Shown one piece after another: positions 1-6,235 of a DNA stretch of 12,707 nt. This DNA comes from Pseudomonadota bacterium (lineage in GTDB: Bacteria; Pseudomonadota; Gammaproteobacteria; Halothiobacillales; Halothiobacillaceae): assembly GCA_021795795.1 (NCBI GenBank), contig JAJYPA010000207.1, positions 1-12,707 of the forward strand. Direction: 5' to 3'. The translations under genes and the position numbers were made by a program. Numbering within the stretch: the first letter of the stretch is position 1; every line of letters begins with the position of its first letter. The notes under the pieces were generated by a model. That model had not been told where the DNA came from and searched no databases. It saw only the letters and a program-made list of their open reading frames with translations.

Positions 1-69
1 ACTAGTGCGGCATAATTGCTGCGTAAAATCAAATCGCGCTAAATTTTGGAGGGGAATGACTTGCAACTT

Positions 70-127
70 ATTGATTTATTTGGTGCGCAGTACTGGAGTC
101 GAACCAGTGACCTTCGGCTTCGGAGGC
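70..127. repeat. Left attachment site (att direct repeat, distal copy)
   Basis: This 58-bp stretch is identical to 12581-12638. Positions 81-127 are the 3'-terminal 47 nt of the tRNA-Arg (minus strand), from the end of the anticodon stem through the T-arm and CCA. Identity stops at 128, inside the anticodon stem, so this copy cannot make a tRNA. Identity reaching the anticodon loop suggests strand exchange there, one of the known sub-sites used by tRNA-targeting integrases, but the crossover base cannot be fixed. Confidence 0.92.
81..127 (-). pseudogene. tRNA-Arg 3' fragment left by integration
   Basis: The fragment holds the anticodon loop, variable region, T-arm, acceptor 3' strand and encoded CCA, but lacks the 5' half. 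It is the duplicated target part created when the element brought its own copy of the tRNA 3' end. It has no expected function. Confidence 0.88.
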
Positions 128-228
128 AGATTTTACCTCTTTTCCAATCAATACAATACGTCATAACAGATTGTAAATATTGATATTTAATGCACGCCCA
201 TACACGCTGAAACACGGACAAACACAAA

Positions 229-254
229 GTCAGTGGAGCGAAATTGGAGCGCGG
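229..254. promoter_or_regulatory. Putative integrase arm-type sites, left end
   Basis: Two TGGAGC hexamers (234-239 and 245-250) lie 11 bp apart, one helical turn. They follow GTCAG and are followed by GCGG. The same GTCAGTGGAGC word and a TGGAGCGCGG word recur inside the right end (12521-12564). Repeats shared by the two inner ends of an integrated element are the expected position of integrase arm-binding sites. The function is inferred. Confidence 0.5.
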
Positions 255-346
255 AACCACCCCTCTGGAAACCGTTATTTTCTTTCCCTCACCCCGATGG
301 ACACCCTAAGGTCAATCCGGGCAGGCTGACGTTCGCGCTATCGTAA

Positions 347-565
347 CATCAATCTCGCGCTCACAGCGACTCGGGAAAAGAAAACCGAACGGCCCCTCCC
401 CTCTCCGATCATCGCAATGGTACTACCAACGATGGTCGCGCCGCCATTGCTGGAAACGGCGTCACATCAGATTGGCTGGCTAAAATCTCCAGCGCTGAAA
501 ACCCGCATCAGGTCCGACAAGTCCGTACAGATGGCATATCCACTCCTCAGGGAGCACTGCCATGA
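347..565 (+). pseudogene. C-terminal remnant of an unidentified gene
   Basis: The frame is open for 72 codons, from just after a TAA at 344-346 to a TGA at 563-565, with no credible start codon. The second half reads as ordinary protein (AIAGNGVTSDWLAKI, then NPHQVRQVRTDG). Its TGA overlaps the ATG of the RepA-like gene at 562 in a 4-bp ATGA junction, typical of co-translated genes. I read it as the end of a former upstream partner of the replication gene whose 5' part is lost or frameshifted. The family is not recognised. The stretch 128-346 before it holds only the arm-type repeats and no gene I can support. Confidence 0.4.
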
Positions 566-1471
566 CTACACAGAACACCGAAGCCGGGAACCCCACTGTC
601 CAGTTGATTGACTGGGCCGACTTTGCCGACCCGCCACCGCCTGTGGACTGACTGGTGGAGGGGATACTGCCCGCCGGGGTCGCTGGTGATGTATTCGGCC
701 CCCCGAACGCGGGCAAAAGTTCGCTGATCTACAGCCTCGCCGTTCATATTGCGGGAGGCAGTCCGACATGGTTTGGCCAGGCAATCAAGCCTGGGCGGGT
801 GGTTATTGTCGGCGGCGAGCACTCCGGGCTGGACGCACACTGGCGCAGCGCACATCGTTTCGTCGCTGAAGTCCACCTGCCGCGCGGGCAATTGTTCACC
901 GTTGACCAGACCCCAATCCTGAAGTGGCACAAAGGCTATACCAGCGACAAAACACAAGAGGGCTGGTACTACCGCCAGCCAGTGATGGGAAAGAAAGGAT
1001 GAGCGCATGAACCATCCCGGCGGTGCGGCCATCATCGAGAAGATCGCCAAGCTGCGGCCCGCACTGGTGATTTTTGACACCACGCTGGCCGTAGCGGAAG
1101 GGTGTAACCAGCTAGACAACCCGCAGCAGTACGCCCTGAGCGAATTCATGCAAAAAAGAATTGTGCCCGATCTACATGGTAGCACGGTAATAACGATCAG
1201 CCACACGAACCAGGCCAGCAGCGGCAAGGAACTCAGCGGTCGGCTGCACTATGAGTCCCGTGCAGGAGGGAATGGCGCACCCGGCGCATTCCGCTGGATG
1301 GCAGGACTCACCAGAATACGGGACGCGGAAGACTGTGAGGCACTGGGAGACGTGATTGACGCACGTGACGTGAAGCGTCGGTCATTCTTTGCCTTTGGGG
1401 TATCCAAGCACAACGAGGTCCGCCCAGCCGGGGTGACGATCACGGAAAATGGCACGGTGCATCGCGGCTGA
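562..1471 (+). pseudogene. RepA-like replication ATPase, broken
   Basis: The ATG at 562, preceded by AGGGAG, opens a protein resembling plasmid RepA/AAA helicases of the RSF1010 RepA superfamily. These are hexameric RecA-fold ATPases that unwind the origin. After a short N-terminus a TGA at 649-651 sits where Trp is likely (VD-stop-LVEGILPAG). The frame then continues through Walker A (GPPNAGKSS, about 703-729) and stops at 1000-1002. A second frame from ATG 1007 carries the Walker B-like ALVIFDTT (about 1060-1083), a sensor-like ISHTNQ segment and the C-terminus to TGA 1469-1471. The segment of about 920-1005 (KWHKGYTSDKTQEGWYY) does not fit the fold and may be an insertion or replacement. 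Together the pieces would encode about 300 aa, close to the roughly 280 aa of RSF1010 RepA. With a nonsense codon and a frameshift the gene is most likely dead; the two halves could in principle be made separately from GTG 655 and ATG 1007. Confidence 0.75.
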
Positions 1472-1482
1472 CCGTTCGGTCT

Positions 1483-1572
1483 GGAACCCATATTCCCGTT
1501 AGTGGTGACCGGCGGGAACCCTTATTCCCGTCTCGGGAACCTTTATTCCCGTTCGAGGAACCCATATTCCCG
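1483..1572. repeat. Iteron-like repeats, family A (four copies)
   Basis: Four copies of a 16-bp word, GGAACCywTATTCCCG, lie at 1483-1498, 1515-1530, 1536-1551 and 1557-1572. Starts are 32, 21 and 21 bp apart, close to whole helical turns. Copies 2 and 3 extend to a dyad (CGGGAA, 6-bp spacer, TTCCCG), so each can bind a dimer. They lie directly after the RepA-like gene, where iterons of a replication origin or an operator array are expected. The repeat is seen; the origin role is inferred. Confidence 0.8.
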
Positions 1573-1578
1573 ACTCCT

Positions 1579-1620
1579 ATCAGGTATACATCAGGTATAC
1601 CATCAGGCTGACAGGTATCA
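1579..1620. repeat. Iteron-like repeats, family B
   Basis: ATCAGGTATAC occurs at 1579-1589 and 1590-1600, exactly in tandem. A truncated ATCAGGCTG follows at 1602-1610 and a CAGGTATCA at 1612-1620. The sequence is unrelated to the family A word only 7 bp upstream, so two different proteins may bind side by side. Confidence 0.65.
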
Positions 1621-1635
1621 GCCCTGATGGGCTGA
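1618..1635. repeat. Perfect 7-bp hairpin
   Basis: TCAGCCC and GGGCTGA form a 7-bp stem with a TGAT loop. No T-run follows on either strand, so it is not a good intrinsic terminator. It lies at the edge of the family B repeats and may be part of the origin or of a protein-binding site. Confidence 0.5.
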
Positions 1636-1653
1636 ACCTACCAGCGTAGTTTC

Positions 1654-1800
1654 GGGTGGAGGGAAAAGAGAAAAGGGCACCGCACCCCCCTTTCTTTCCC
1701 ACCACCACCTACCACCACGGCTCCGGCCCCGGCGAGGCCTCAGGGTGGAAGGAGAAGAAAAAGCCCCGAACCCGCCCCTCTTCTCTTTCCCACCACCCCC
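1654..1800. repeat. Two polypurine/polypyrimidine inverted repeats in tandem
   Basis: Each unit starts with a G/A-rich arm beginning GGGTGGA (about 1654-1677 and 1743-1765) and ends with a C/T-rich arm ending CCCACCACC (about 1684-1706 and 1774-1798). The arms of each unit are imperfectly complementary, and the two units resemble each other. Large GA/CT stems of this kind can fold when single-stranded, as single-strand initiation sites of plasmid origins do. Open frames across this stretch come from biased composition and are not genes. Confidence 0.55.
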
Positions 1801-2105
1801 CACCACCGTTGCCGCTGAACCGTGGTAGTGCCGTTGTCACGTTGACAAGGCTCCCCAAAAAAACCCGCATCAGGCGCACCTGGCAGGAAATCGCGGAAGC
1901 GCTGGAGGTGCCGCACGGCAAGGTCGCCCTGGAATTGGCCTGGGCGCCTACCCGCAAGGCGGTAGCTTCCGGGAAACTGGTGATTCCGAAGCGGGCCGCC
2001 ACGAAACCGGCGATTGCTTCTCATGTATTTAGTAGTCTGAGACCTGATCGCTATTTTATTTCGGCTACGGCGCGGTTATGGTCCGCTGGTTACCCATTGC
2101 GCTCA

Positions 2106-2201
2106 GGATATGCCCAGTTATGGGACGAACGCGCCACTGACGGAACGGATATGGTATGGACAGCCCATGGAAGTCTCCCGTTATCCACGGATATGGTCTG
2201 G
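2106..2201. repeat. Third phased repeat set
   Basis: GGATATG occurs at 2106, 2147 and 2189, spaced 41 and 42 bp (four helical turns). The last two copies extend to a 14-bp repeat, CGGATATGGTmTGG, with one mismatch (2146-2159 and 2188-2201). A separate ATGGGACG word occurs at 2120-2127 and 2224-2231. The spacing suggests protein binding on one face of the DNA, consistent with an origin or control region. Confidence 0.55.
2181..2189 (+). promoter_or_regulatory. DnaA-box-like site
   Basis: TTATCCACG matches the E. coli DnaA box TTATCCACA at 8 of 9 positions and overlaps the last phased GGATATG repeat. A single box can occur by chance; its place among iteron-like repeats raises its value. Confidence 0.4.
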
Positions 2202-2279
2202 TCATTACACTATTGCCACGATAATGGGACGGTGGGGACGTATGGTGGGCAAATCGTGGGCGCTGCTTCGTGAATTGTT

Positions 2280-2326
2280 GGGCAGGGTAGGGGCAGGTAG
2301 GACCCGGCCCGCTGATGCGGACCAGT
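2280..2326 (-). other. Candidate transfer origin (IncP-like nic region)
   Basis: Read on the minus strand, a 7-bp imperfect inverted repeat (GGTCCGC / GCGGGCC with an ATCA loop, about 2306-2323) is followed by a GGTCC spacer and CCTACCCTGCCC (2291-2280). This matches the order of the RP4 oriT: inverted repeat, then CTATCCTGCCC with the nick after the G. One base of the core differs. The nick would fall between 2283 and 2282 on the minus strand. No relaxase is present in the element, so it would need mobilization functions from elsewhere. I compared this with the RP4 sequence from memory. Confidence 0.45.
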
Positions 2327-2348
2327 TCTTACAGCCCACCCTGCTCAG

Positions 2349-2401
2349 GGCAAGCCCCGAGACCCCATCCTGCTTCGCGCTTCGCTTGTCACAGGCTTGC
2401 C
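2349..2401. other. Second nic-like motif flanked by an inverted repeat
   Basis: GGCAAGCC (2349-2356) and GGCTTGCC (2394-2401) are exact inverted copies flanking CATCCTGC (2366-2373), which matches the YATCCTGY core of IncP/R64-type nic sites. A tandem GCTTCGC word follows the core. It could be a second or competing oriT, or a leftover from recombination of mobilization regions. The rest of 2402-2446 shows nothing I can name. Confidence 0.3.
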
Positions 2402-2446
2402 GTTGACGATATTGTTGGCGCTCGGTGATGTCTCATCCGCCCGCAT

Positions 2447-2884
2447 GTGTGTACACGATTACACGGCATCGCCGTGCCAACTGCATATGGACTGTATTCA
2501 CTGCCAGGATCCTGGGAAGCGCTTATTGACGCCATCGTGACAAGACTGCACAGTCAGTACACGAGGCAGGCTCTGTTCAAGCATGAGCGAATCAGGGGCG
2601 CGTACGCGCTTAGAAAGAAGACTCTTGGCGAGTCTGGTCAAGCCGATACCCCACGCGGTTCGCGGCAGGTGGTCGAGGCTATGGCCAAGATTGCTCGGCT
2701 TGAGGCGGAGAACCAGCGGCTTGAGGAAGAGAATCAGCGGTTGCTGGAGCAGTTCGTTACATGGGCGTATAACGCTCATACGCGCGGGCTGAGCAAGGAA
2801 TTCCTTAGCCAGCCGTTGCCCCGCGTGGATAGGAGCCAGTCGGTGGCACCGAAATTCGTAAAGGCAGCGGGGAGGAATGGGTAA
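2447..2884 (+). CDS. Coiled-coil hypothetical protein
   Basis: The frame gives 145 aa from GTG 2447, which has no good RBS, so the true start may be later. It has a basic helical middle (LFKHERIRGAYALRKKTLG), a heptad-rich coiled coil of about residues 80-105 (IARLEAENQRLEEENQRLLE) and a conserved-looking tail (TWAYNAHTRGLSKEFL, then LPRVDR). I do not recognise the family. Coiled-coil proteins of this size are common next to recombinases in mobile elements. Its TAA abuts the GTG of the methyltransferase at 2885, so it may be co-transcribed with the operon, though its role there is unknown. The base composition matches the left backbone more than the operon. An ATG at 2878 overlaps its end but closes after eight codons. 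Confidence 0.6.
   Translation: MCTRLHGIAVPTAYGLYSLPGSWEALIDAIVTRLHSQYTRQALFKHERIRGAYALRKKTLGESGQADTPRGSRQVVEAMAKIARLEAENQRLEEENQRLLEQFVTWAYNAHTRGLSKEFLSQPLPRVDRSQSVAPKFVKAAGRNG
2871..2876 (+). promoter_or_regulatory. Ribosome binding site of the methyltransferase
   Basis: GGAGGA ends 8 bases before GTG 2885 and supports that start over the ATG at 2909. Confidence 0.6.
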
Positions 2885-3922
2885 GTGGTCGAAAAATCAG
2901 TAAAGACGATGAAAAACCAACCAGTGGACTTCCGGTCATCGCTACCTCGGAGTAGCGCCGCCTATGAGCGCAATGGCGGCATATATTTTATAGGTGACTC
3001 CTCTGAGTTGCTTGCAAGCAAGGATTTCGCCGCCTTGAAGGGCAAAGTCAACCTGATCCTGACCTCACCGCCCTACCCGCTGAACAACAAAAAGAGTTAC
3101 GGTAACCTGACCGGAGAAAAATACCTGGAGTGGTTTATATCGCTCGCCCCCATATTCTCCGACCTGCTCACGGAGGACGGCTCTATCGTACTTGAAATCG
3201 GTAATGCTTGGGAGTCCGGCAGACCTGTCCAGTCTCTATTGCACTTGGAGTCCCTCCTTGGCTTCGTTCGCCACGAAGATGCTGGCTTGCGGCTCATCCA
3301 GCAGTTTGTGTGCTACAACCCATCTAGGTTGCCGTCACCGGCCCAGTGGGTCACCGTAAACCGCATCCGCACTGTGGACAGTTTCACCCATGTTTGGTGG
3401 CTCGCCAAGACGGATTTCCCGAAAGCAGACAATGCGAAGGTGCTGCGTCCATACAGCAACGCTATGAAGAACCTCTTGAAAAGGGGCCGCTACAACGCGG
3501 GCAAGCGCCCTTCTGAGCACATCATCAGCGAAACAAGCTTTCTCAATGATCGGGGTGGTTCGATAGCACACAACTTGTTTGAGATGGATGCATTGGATCA
3601 TGAACGGGAAGTTAGACTGCCTAATGTCTTTTCGATGGCGAATAGTGCCTCAAACGACTACTTCCACAGAGAGTGCAAGAAGCGCGGAATCACGCCGCAC
3701 CCTGCACGAATGCCCTTGGGCTTGGCGTCATTCTTCGTCGACTTTCTGACGGACAGGGGCGACTTAGTTCTTGATCCTTTTGCCGGTAGCAATACGACCG
3801 GCTACTCAGCAGCGGTCGCCGGGCGCCACTGGATTGGTATAGATGCCCAAGATACCTATGTACCGCAGTCACTGATTAGGTTTGACAACCAAGATTCGTT
3901 TGAAAGAGACGGTTCAACATGA
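2885..3922 (+). CDS. Beta-class DNA methyltransferase (N4-C or N6-A)
   Basis: The 345-aa protein is an amino-methyltransferase acting on DNA with S-adenosylmethionine. The catalytic motif IV TSPPYPL is at residues 60-66 and the SAM-binding motif I region DPFAGSNTTG at 297-306. Catalytic motif before SAM motif marks the beta class. HPARMP (272-277) matches the usual motif just before the SAM region. SPPY is common to both N4-cytosine and N6-adenine enzymes, so the target base is open. The target recognition region should lie at about 150-260. It starts at GTG 2885 (GGAGGA upstream) or ATG 2909. As first core gene of the operon it probably marks host DNA as self for the nuclease/helicase proteins downstream. 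Its stop overlaps an ATG at 3919. Confidence 0.93.
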   Translation: MVEKSVKTMKNQPVDFRSSLPRSSAAYERNGGIYFIGDSSELLASKDFAALKGKVNLILTSPPYPLNNKKSYGNLTGEKYLEWFISLAPIFSDLLTEDGSIVLEIGNAWESGRPVQSLLHLESLLGFVRHEDAGLRLIQQFVCYNPSRLPSPAQWVTVNRIRTVDSFTHVWWLAKTDFPKADNAKVLRPYSNAMKNLLKRGRYNAGKRPSEHIISETSFLNDRGGSIAHNLFEMDALDHEREVRLPNVFSMANSASNDYFHRECKKRGITPHPARMPLGLASFFVDFLTDRGDLVLDPFAGSNTTGYSAAVAGRHWIGIDAQDTYVPQSLIRFDNQDSFERDGST

Positions 3923-3956
3923 GCATCTGCAAACAACTGGCACAACAGGCGATTCG

Positions 3957-6041
3957 ATGCTGTCTTGCGCAGGGTTAGTTTCAATTTATTTTGCGACCGA
4001 GTATCGGACTGGAGAAGCAGATCCCGTAGCCGAGTTCTATCGTCCATGCCTAGAGCAGGCAACCGATTATCGAAGGGCCGTCGGCTATTTCCGCTCGTCC
4101 ATCTTTCTGATCGTCGGCGAGGATGTCATCGAGTTCGCAAAGCGAGGGGGGAGAATTCGACTCATTTGCTCGCCGTCGATAACGGATGAGGACCTCTCCA
4201 GCATCGAGGAGGGATACTCTCTCAGGGGAAATAGGGCGGATGAGGCTTTGTGCATTGAGATTGATCGCCTCTTAGCTGATGAGACAACACATTACCGAAC
4301 AAGAGTGCTGGCCACCTTGATCGCTGTCGGAGCTTTGGATGTCCGAATCGCCGTTAGGCCAGATGACCAAGGCATCTATCACGAGAAGATCGGTATCTTT
4401 ACGGACGCCTTCGGAAACAAGGTTAGCTTTCTTGGCTCGGCAAACGAGACTTGGAAGGGGTGGCATGAGCGCGGGAATCTTGAGGCTATCGAGGTTTTCT
4501 GCAATTGGGCGAGTCCATCCGACGCCGAGAGATGCCAGAAGCATGAGGCCTACTTCGAGAGGTTGTGGAGTGGTCAGGCCAAAGGTGTTGAGGTTATCGC
4601 GTTTCCAGAAGCAGCCAGGAAGCGAATCTCCGCTGTGGCCATGGGAGATCTCGGAGAGGTGGACATGGAAGAGATTAGGGCCATCGAAAAGCCAGTCGCC
4701 AAGGGTAGGATTCCCCTAGGTCATCAATCCCGAGCGATAGCGGACTGGAAGGCGGCTGGGTGTCGGGGTGTGCTGGAGCATGCGACCGGCAGCGGAAAGA
4801 CTTTCACGGCGTTGATGGCTATTCGGGAGCATGTCGAAAACGGCATGCCCGCCTTGATCGTCGTTCCAAGCCGTCTCCTGCTTGAACAGTGGGACGTTGA
4901 GATAAGAGAGGAACTTCCCGGGGCGACCATCCTTTTAGCCGGGGCTGGGCATGATCGATGGCGTCGAGGACGGCGACTTTATGGGATGACTGACGCTTCT
5001 CCGGACTTGGGCAAAAGGATTGTCATTGCGACGATGCAAACGGCCTCCAACGATGGGTTCCTCTCCACGATCCAGGGCGGCCCTCACCTTCTTGTCGTCG
5101 CCGATGAGGTCCATCAGTCTGGCAGTCCGCAAAACTCGAAGCTCTACTTGCTCAAGTCCGGTTGCCGTTTGGGGCTTAGCGCTACTCCTATCAGATATGG
5201 CGATCCCGAGGGAACCCGAAGGATGTTCGACTATTTCGGGCCGGTCATCCCCCCTCCAGTCACGTTGCAGGATGCCATTAAAGCTGGGCGCCTTGTCGAA
5301 TACGAGTACAAACCTCACGCCGTTCGCCTTACCGCCGAGGAGATCGAGGAATGGAAGGCTCTCACCCTCAAGATCCGTTGGGAGATGGCTCGCCAGGAAG
5401 ATGCGGCAGATGGTAGGAAGGCACTGTCCGAAGCTGCCAAGATGCTCTTGATCCGAAGGTCGCGCATCGCTAAGAAGGCCGCTAACAAGGTTCCTCTGGC
5501 TGCTGATGTATTGAAGTCATCGTTTGCCGAGGGACAACGCTGGCTTGTCTACTGCGAAGACAAGGCTCAACTGACGGAGGTTATAGACGCCTTGAAGCTC
5601 AAGAGGCTTGAGCCGCTTCGGTATCATACTGATATGGAGGGGGACAAGGACGCCACGCTTGCACACTTCAAGACGTTTGGCGGCATTATGGTTTCGATCA
5701 AGTGCCTTGACGAAGGCGTGGATATCCCATCTGTTGACCATGCATTGATCTTGGCCTCATCGCAAAACCCAAGGCAGTTTATTCAGCGCCGAGGGCGCGT
5801 GCTGCGCAAGGCGAAATGGAAAAATCTCGCGGTTATTCATGACGCGATAGTTGTTCCGGTCAGTCTTGAGGATGAGCCTGAGCAGACATCGCTCTTGAAA
5901 AGCGAGTTTGTCCGAGCCATTGAGTTCGCACGGTCAGCCGTCAACGCGGACGCTGCCGTCGAGCTTCGGCGCATAGCAGCCAATTTGGGATTTGATCCGG
6001 ACGCTCCGGATGACACGGGCATTGAGGAGGATGAGGAGTGA
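3957..6041 (+). CDS. PLD-family nuclease / SF2 helicase fusion
   Basis: The protein has 694 aa from ATG 3957; a TTG at 3882 would give 719. The N-terminal part (about 10-215) is a phospholipase D-type nuclease domain: HEK at 142-144 and GSAN at 160-163 form one HxK...GSxN motif, and such domains usually act as dimers. The rest is a superfamily 2 helicase with Walker A ATGSGKT (276-282), DEVH box (383-386), motif III SAT (408-410) and motif VI QRRGRVLRK near the C-terminus. The tail is acidic. It is expected to translocate on DNA by ATP hydrolysis and cut non-self DNA. The gene ends in a 4-bp GTGA overlap with the next. The start is uncertain: an ATGA at 3919 fits the junction style of the operon but its frame closes after 19 codons, so a one-base deletion near 3970 is possible. 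The homology-like N-terminus (ATEYRTGEADPVAEFY) lies downstream of either start. Confidence 0.92.
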   Translation: MLSCAGLVSIYFATEYRTGEADPVAEFYRPCLEQATDYRRAVGYFRSSIFLIVGEDVIEFAKRGGRIRLICSPSITDEDLSSIEEGYSLRGNRADEALCIEIDRLLADETTHYRTRVLATLIAVGALDVRIAVRPDDQGIYHEKIGIFTDAFGNKVSFLGSANETWKGWHERGNLEAIEVFCNWASPSDAERCQKHEAYFERLWSGQAKGVEVIAFPEAARKRISAVAMGDLGEVDMEEIRAIEKPVAKGRIPLGHQSRAIADWKAAGCRGVLEHATGSGKTFTALMAIREHVENGMPALIVVPSRLLLEQWDVEIREELPGATILLAGAGHDRWRRGRRLYGMTDASPDLGKRIVIATMQTASNDGFLSTIQGGPHLLVVADEVHQSGSPQNSKLYLLKSGCRLGLSATPIRYGDPEGTRRMFDYFGPVIPPPVTLQDAIKAGRLVEYEYKPHAVRLTAEEIEEWKALTLKIRWEMARQEDAADGRKALSEAAKMLLIRRSRIAKKAANKVPLAADVLKSSFAEGQRWLVYCEDKAQLTEVIDALKLKRLEPLRYHTDMEGDKDATLAHFKTFGGIMVSIKCLDEGVDIPSVDHALILASSQNPRQFIQRRGRVLRKAKWKNLAVIHDAIVVPVSLEDEPEQTSLLKSEFVRAIEFARSAVNADAAVELRRIAANLGFDPDAPDDTGIEEDEE

Positions 6042-6235
6042 GCACGGACGAGCGAGACGACATGGTATGGAAGGCTCTTGTAGAGACGGCCCAGGATGTG
6101 GCCTCTGAGATTCCGCTGGAGTTTCTTCGAAAAGCCTACGAGATACAGAAGAAACACCAATTCTCCCAAGACAGCAGCGAGTCGGTTCAGTTGATGGAGC
6201 GGCTGATTGATGAGCAGGTGGGGGGCTCGGAATGA
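6038..6235 (+). CDS. Small acidic operon protein (65 aa)
   Basis: GTG 6038 overlaps the helicase stop (GTGA), with GAGGAGGATGAG upstream as RBS; the ATG at 6062 is an alternative. The protein is acidic and helical (MVWKALVETAQDVA, then PLEFLRKAYEIQKKHQF), with no catalytic motif. Similar small proteins occur between helicase and DndD-like genes in modification clusters, and I recall annotations such as 'DNA modification system-associated small protein', but cannot confirm that here. Tight coupling to both neighbours suggests an adaptor or stoichiometric partner of the helicase or the ATPase. Confidence 0.8.
   Translation: MSTDERDDMVWKALVETAQDVASEIPLEFLRKAYEIQKKHQFSQDSSESVQLMERLIDEQVGGSE

Larger units (their letters stand above)
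1842..2273 (+). pseudogene. Possible small DNA-binding protein remnant
   Basis: The frame is open from 1656, but the part before about 1840 is low-complexity repeat. From TTG 1842 the first about 60 codons read like a protein: basic TRIRRTWQEIAEALEVPHGK followed by a hydrophobic helix, suggestive of an HTH. After about 2030 the frame runs through repeated origin-like DNA and stops at 2271-2273 without protein character. No clear RBS is present. It may be the decayed partner of the RepA-like gene (IncQ-type origins use a small DNA-binding RepC), but I do not recognise the family. Confidence 0.3.

Noticed and set aside
39..260. Minus-strand open frame of 73 codons across the left end
   Set aside because: It runs through the tRNA fragment and the arm-type repeats; its similarity to the int leader frame comes from those repeats, not from a gene.
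649..651. TGA recoding (selenocysteine or Trp) in the RepA-like gene
   Set aside because: No selenocysteine context is visible, other genes in the window use TGG for Trp, and the same gene also has a frameshift.
547..1227. Minus-strand open frame of 226 codons
   Set aside because: It is antisense to the RepA-like gene, whose Walker motifs show that the plus strand was the coding one.
1483..1620. CRISPR array
   Set aside because: Repeats are only 11-16 bp with spacers of about 5 to 16 bp and no cas genes are nearby.
1618..1635. Intrinsic terminator
   Set aside because: The stem is good but no T-run follows on either strand.
1656..1841. Proline/lysine-rich N-terminus of the plus-strand frame
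   Set aside because: It translates the polypurine/polypyrimidine repeats and has no protein-like features.
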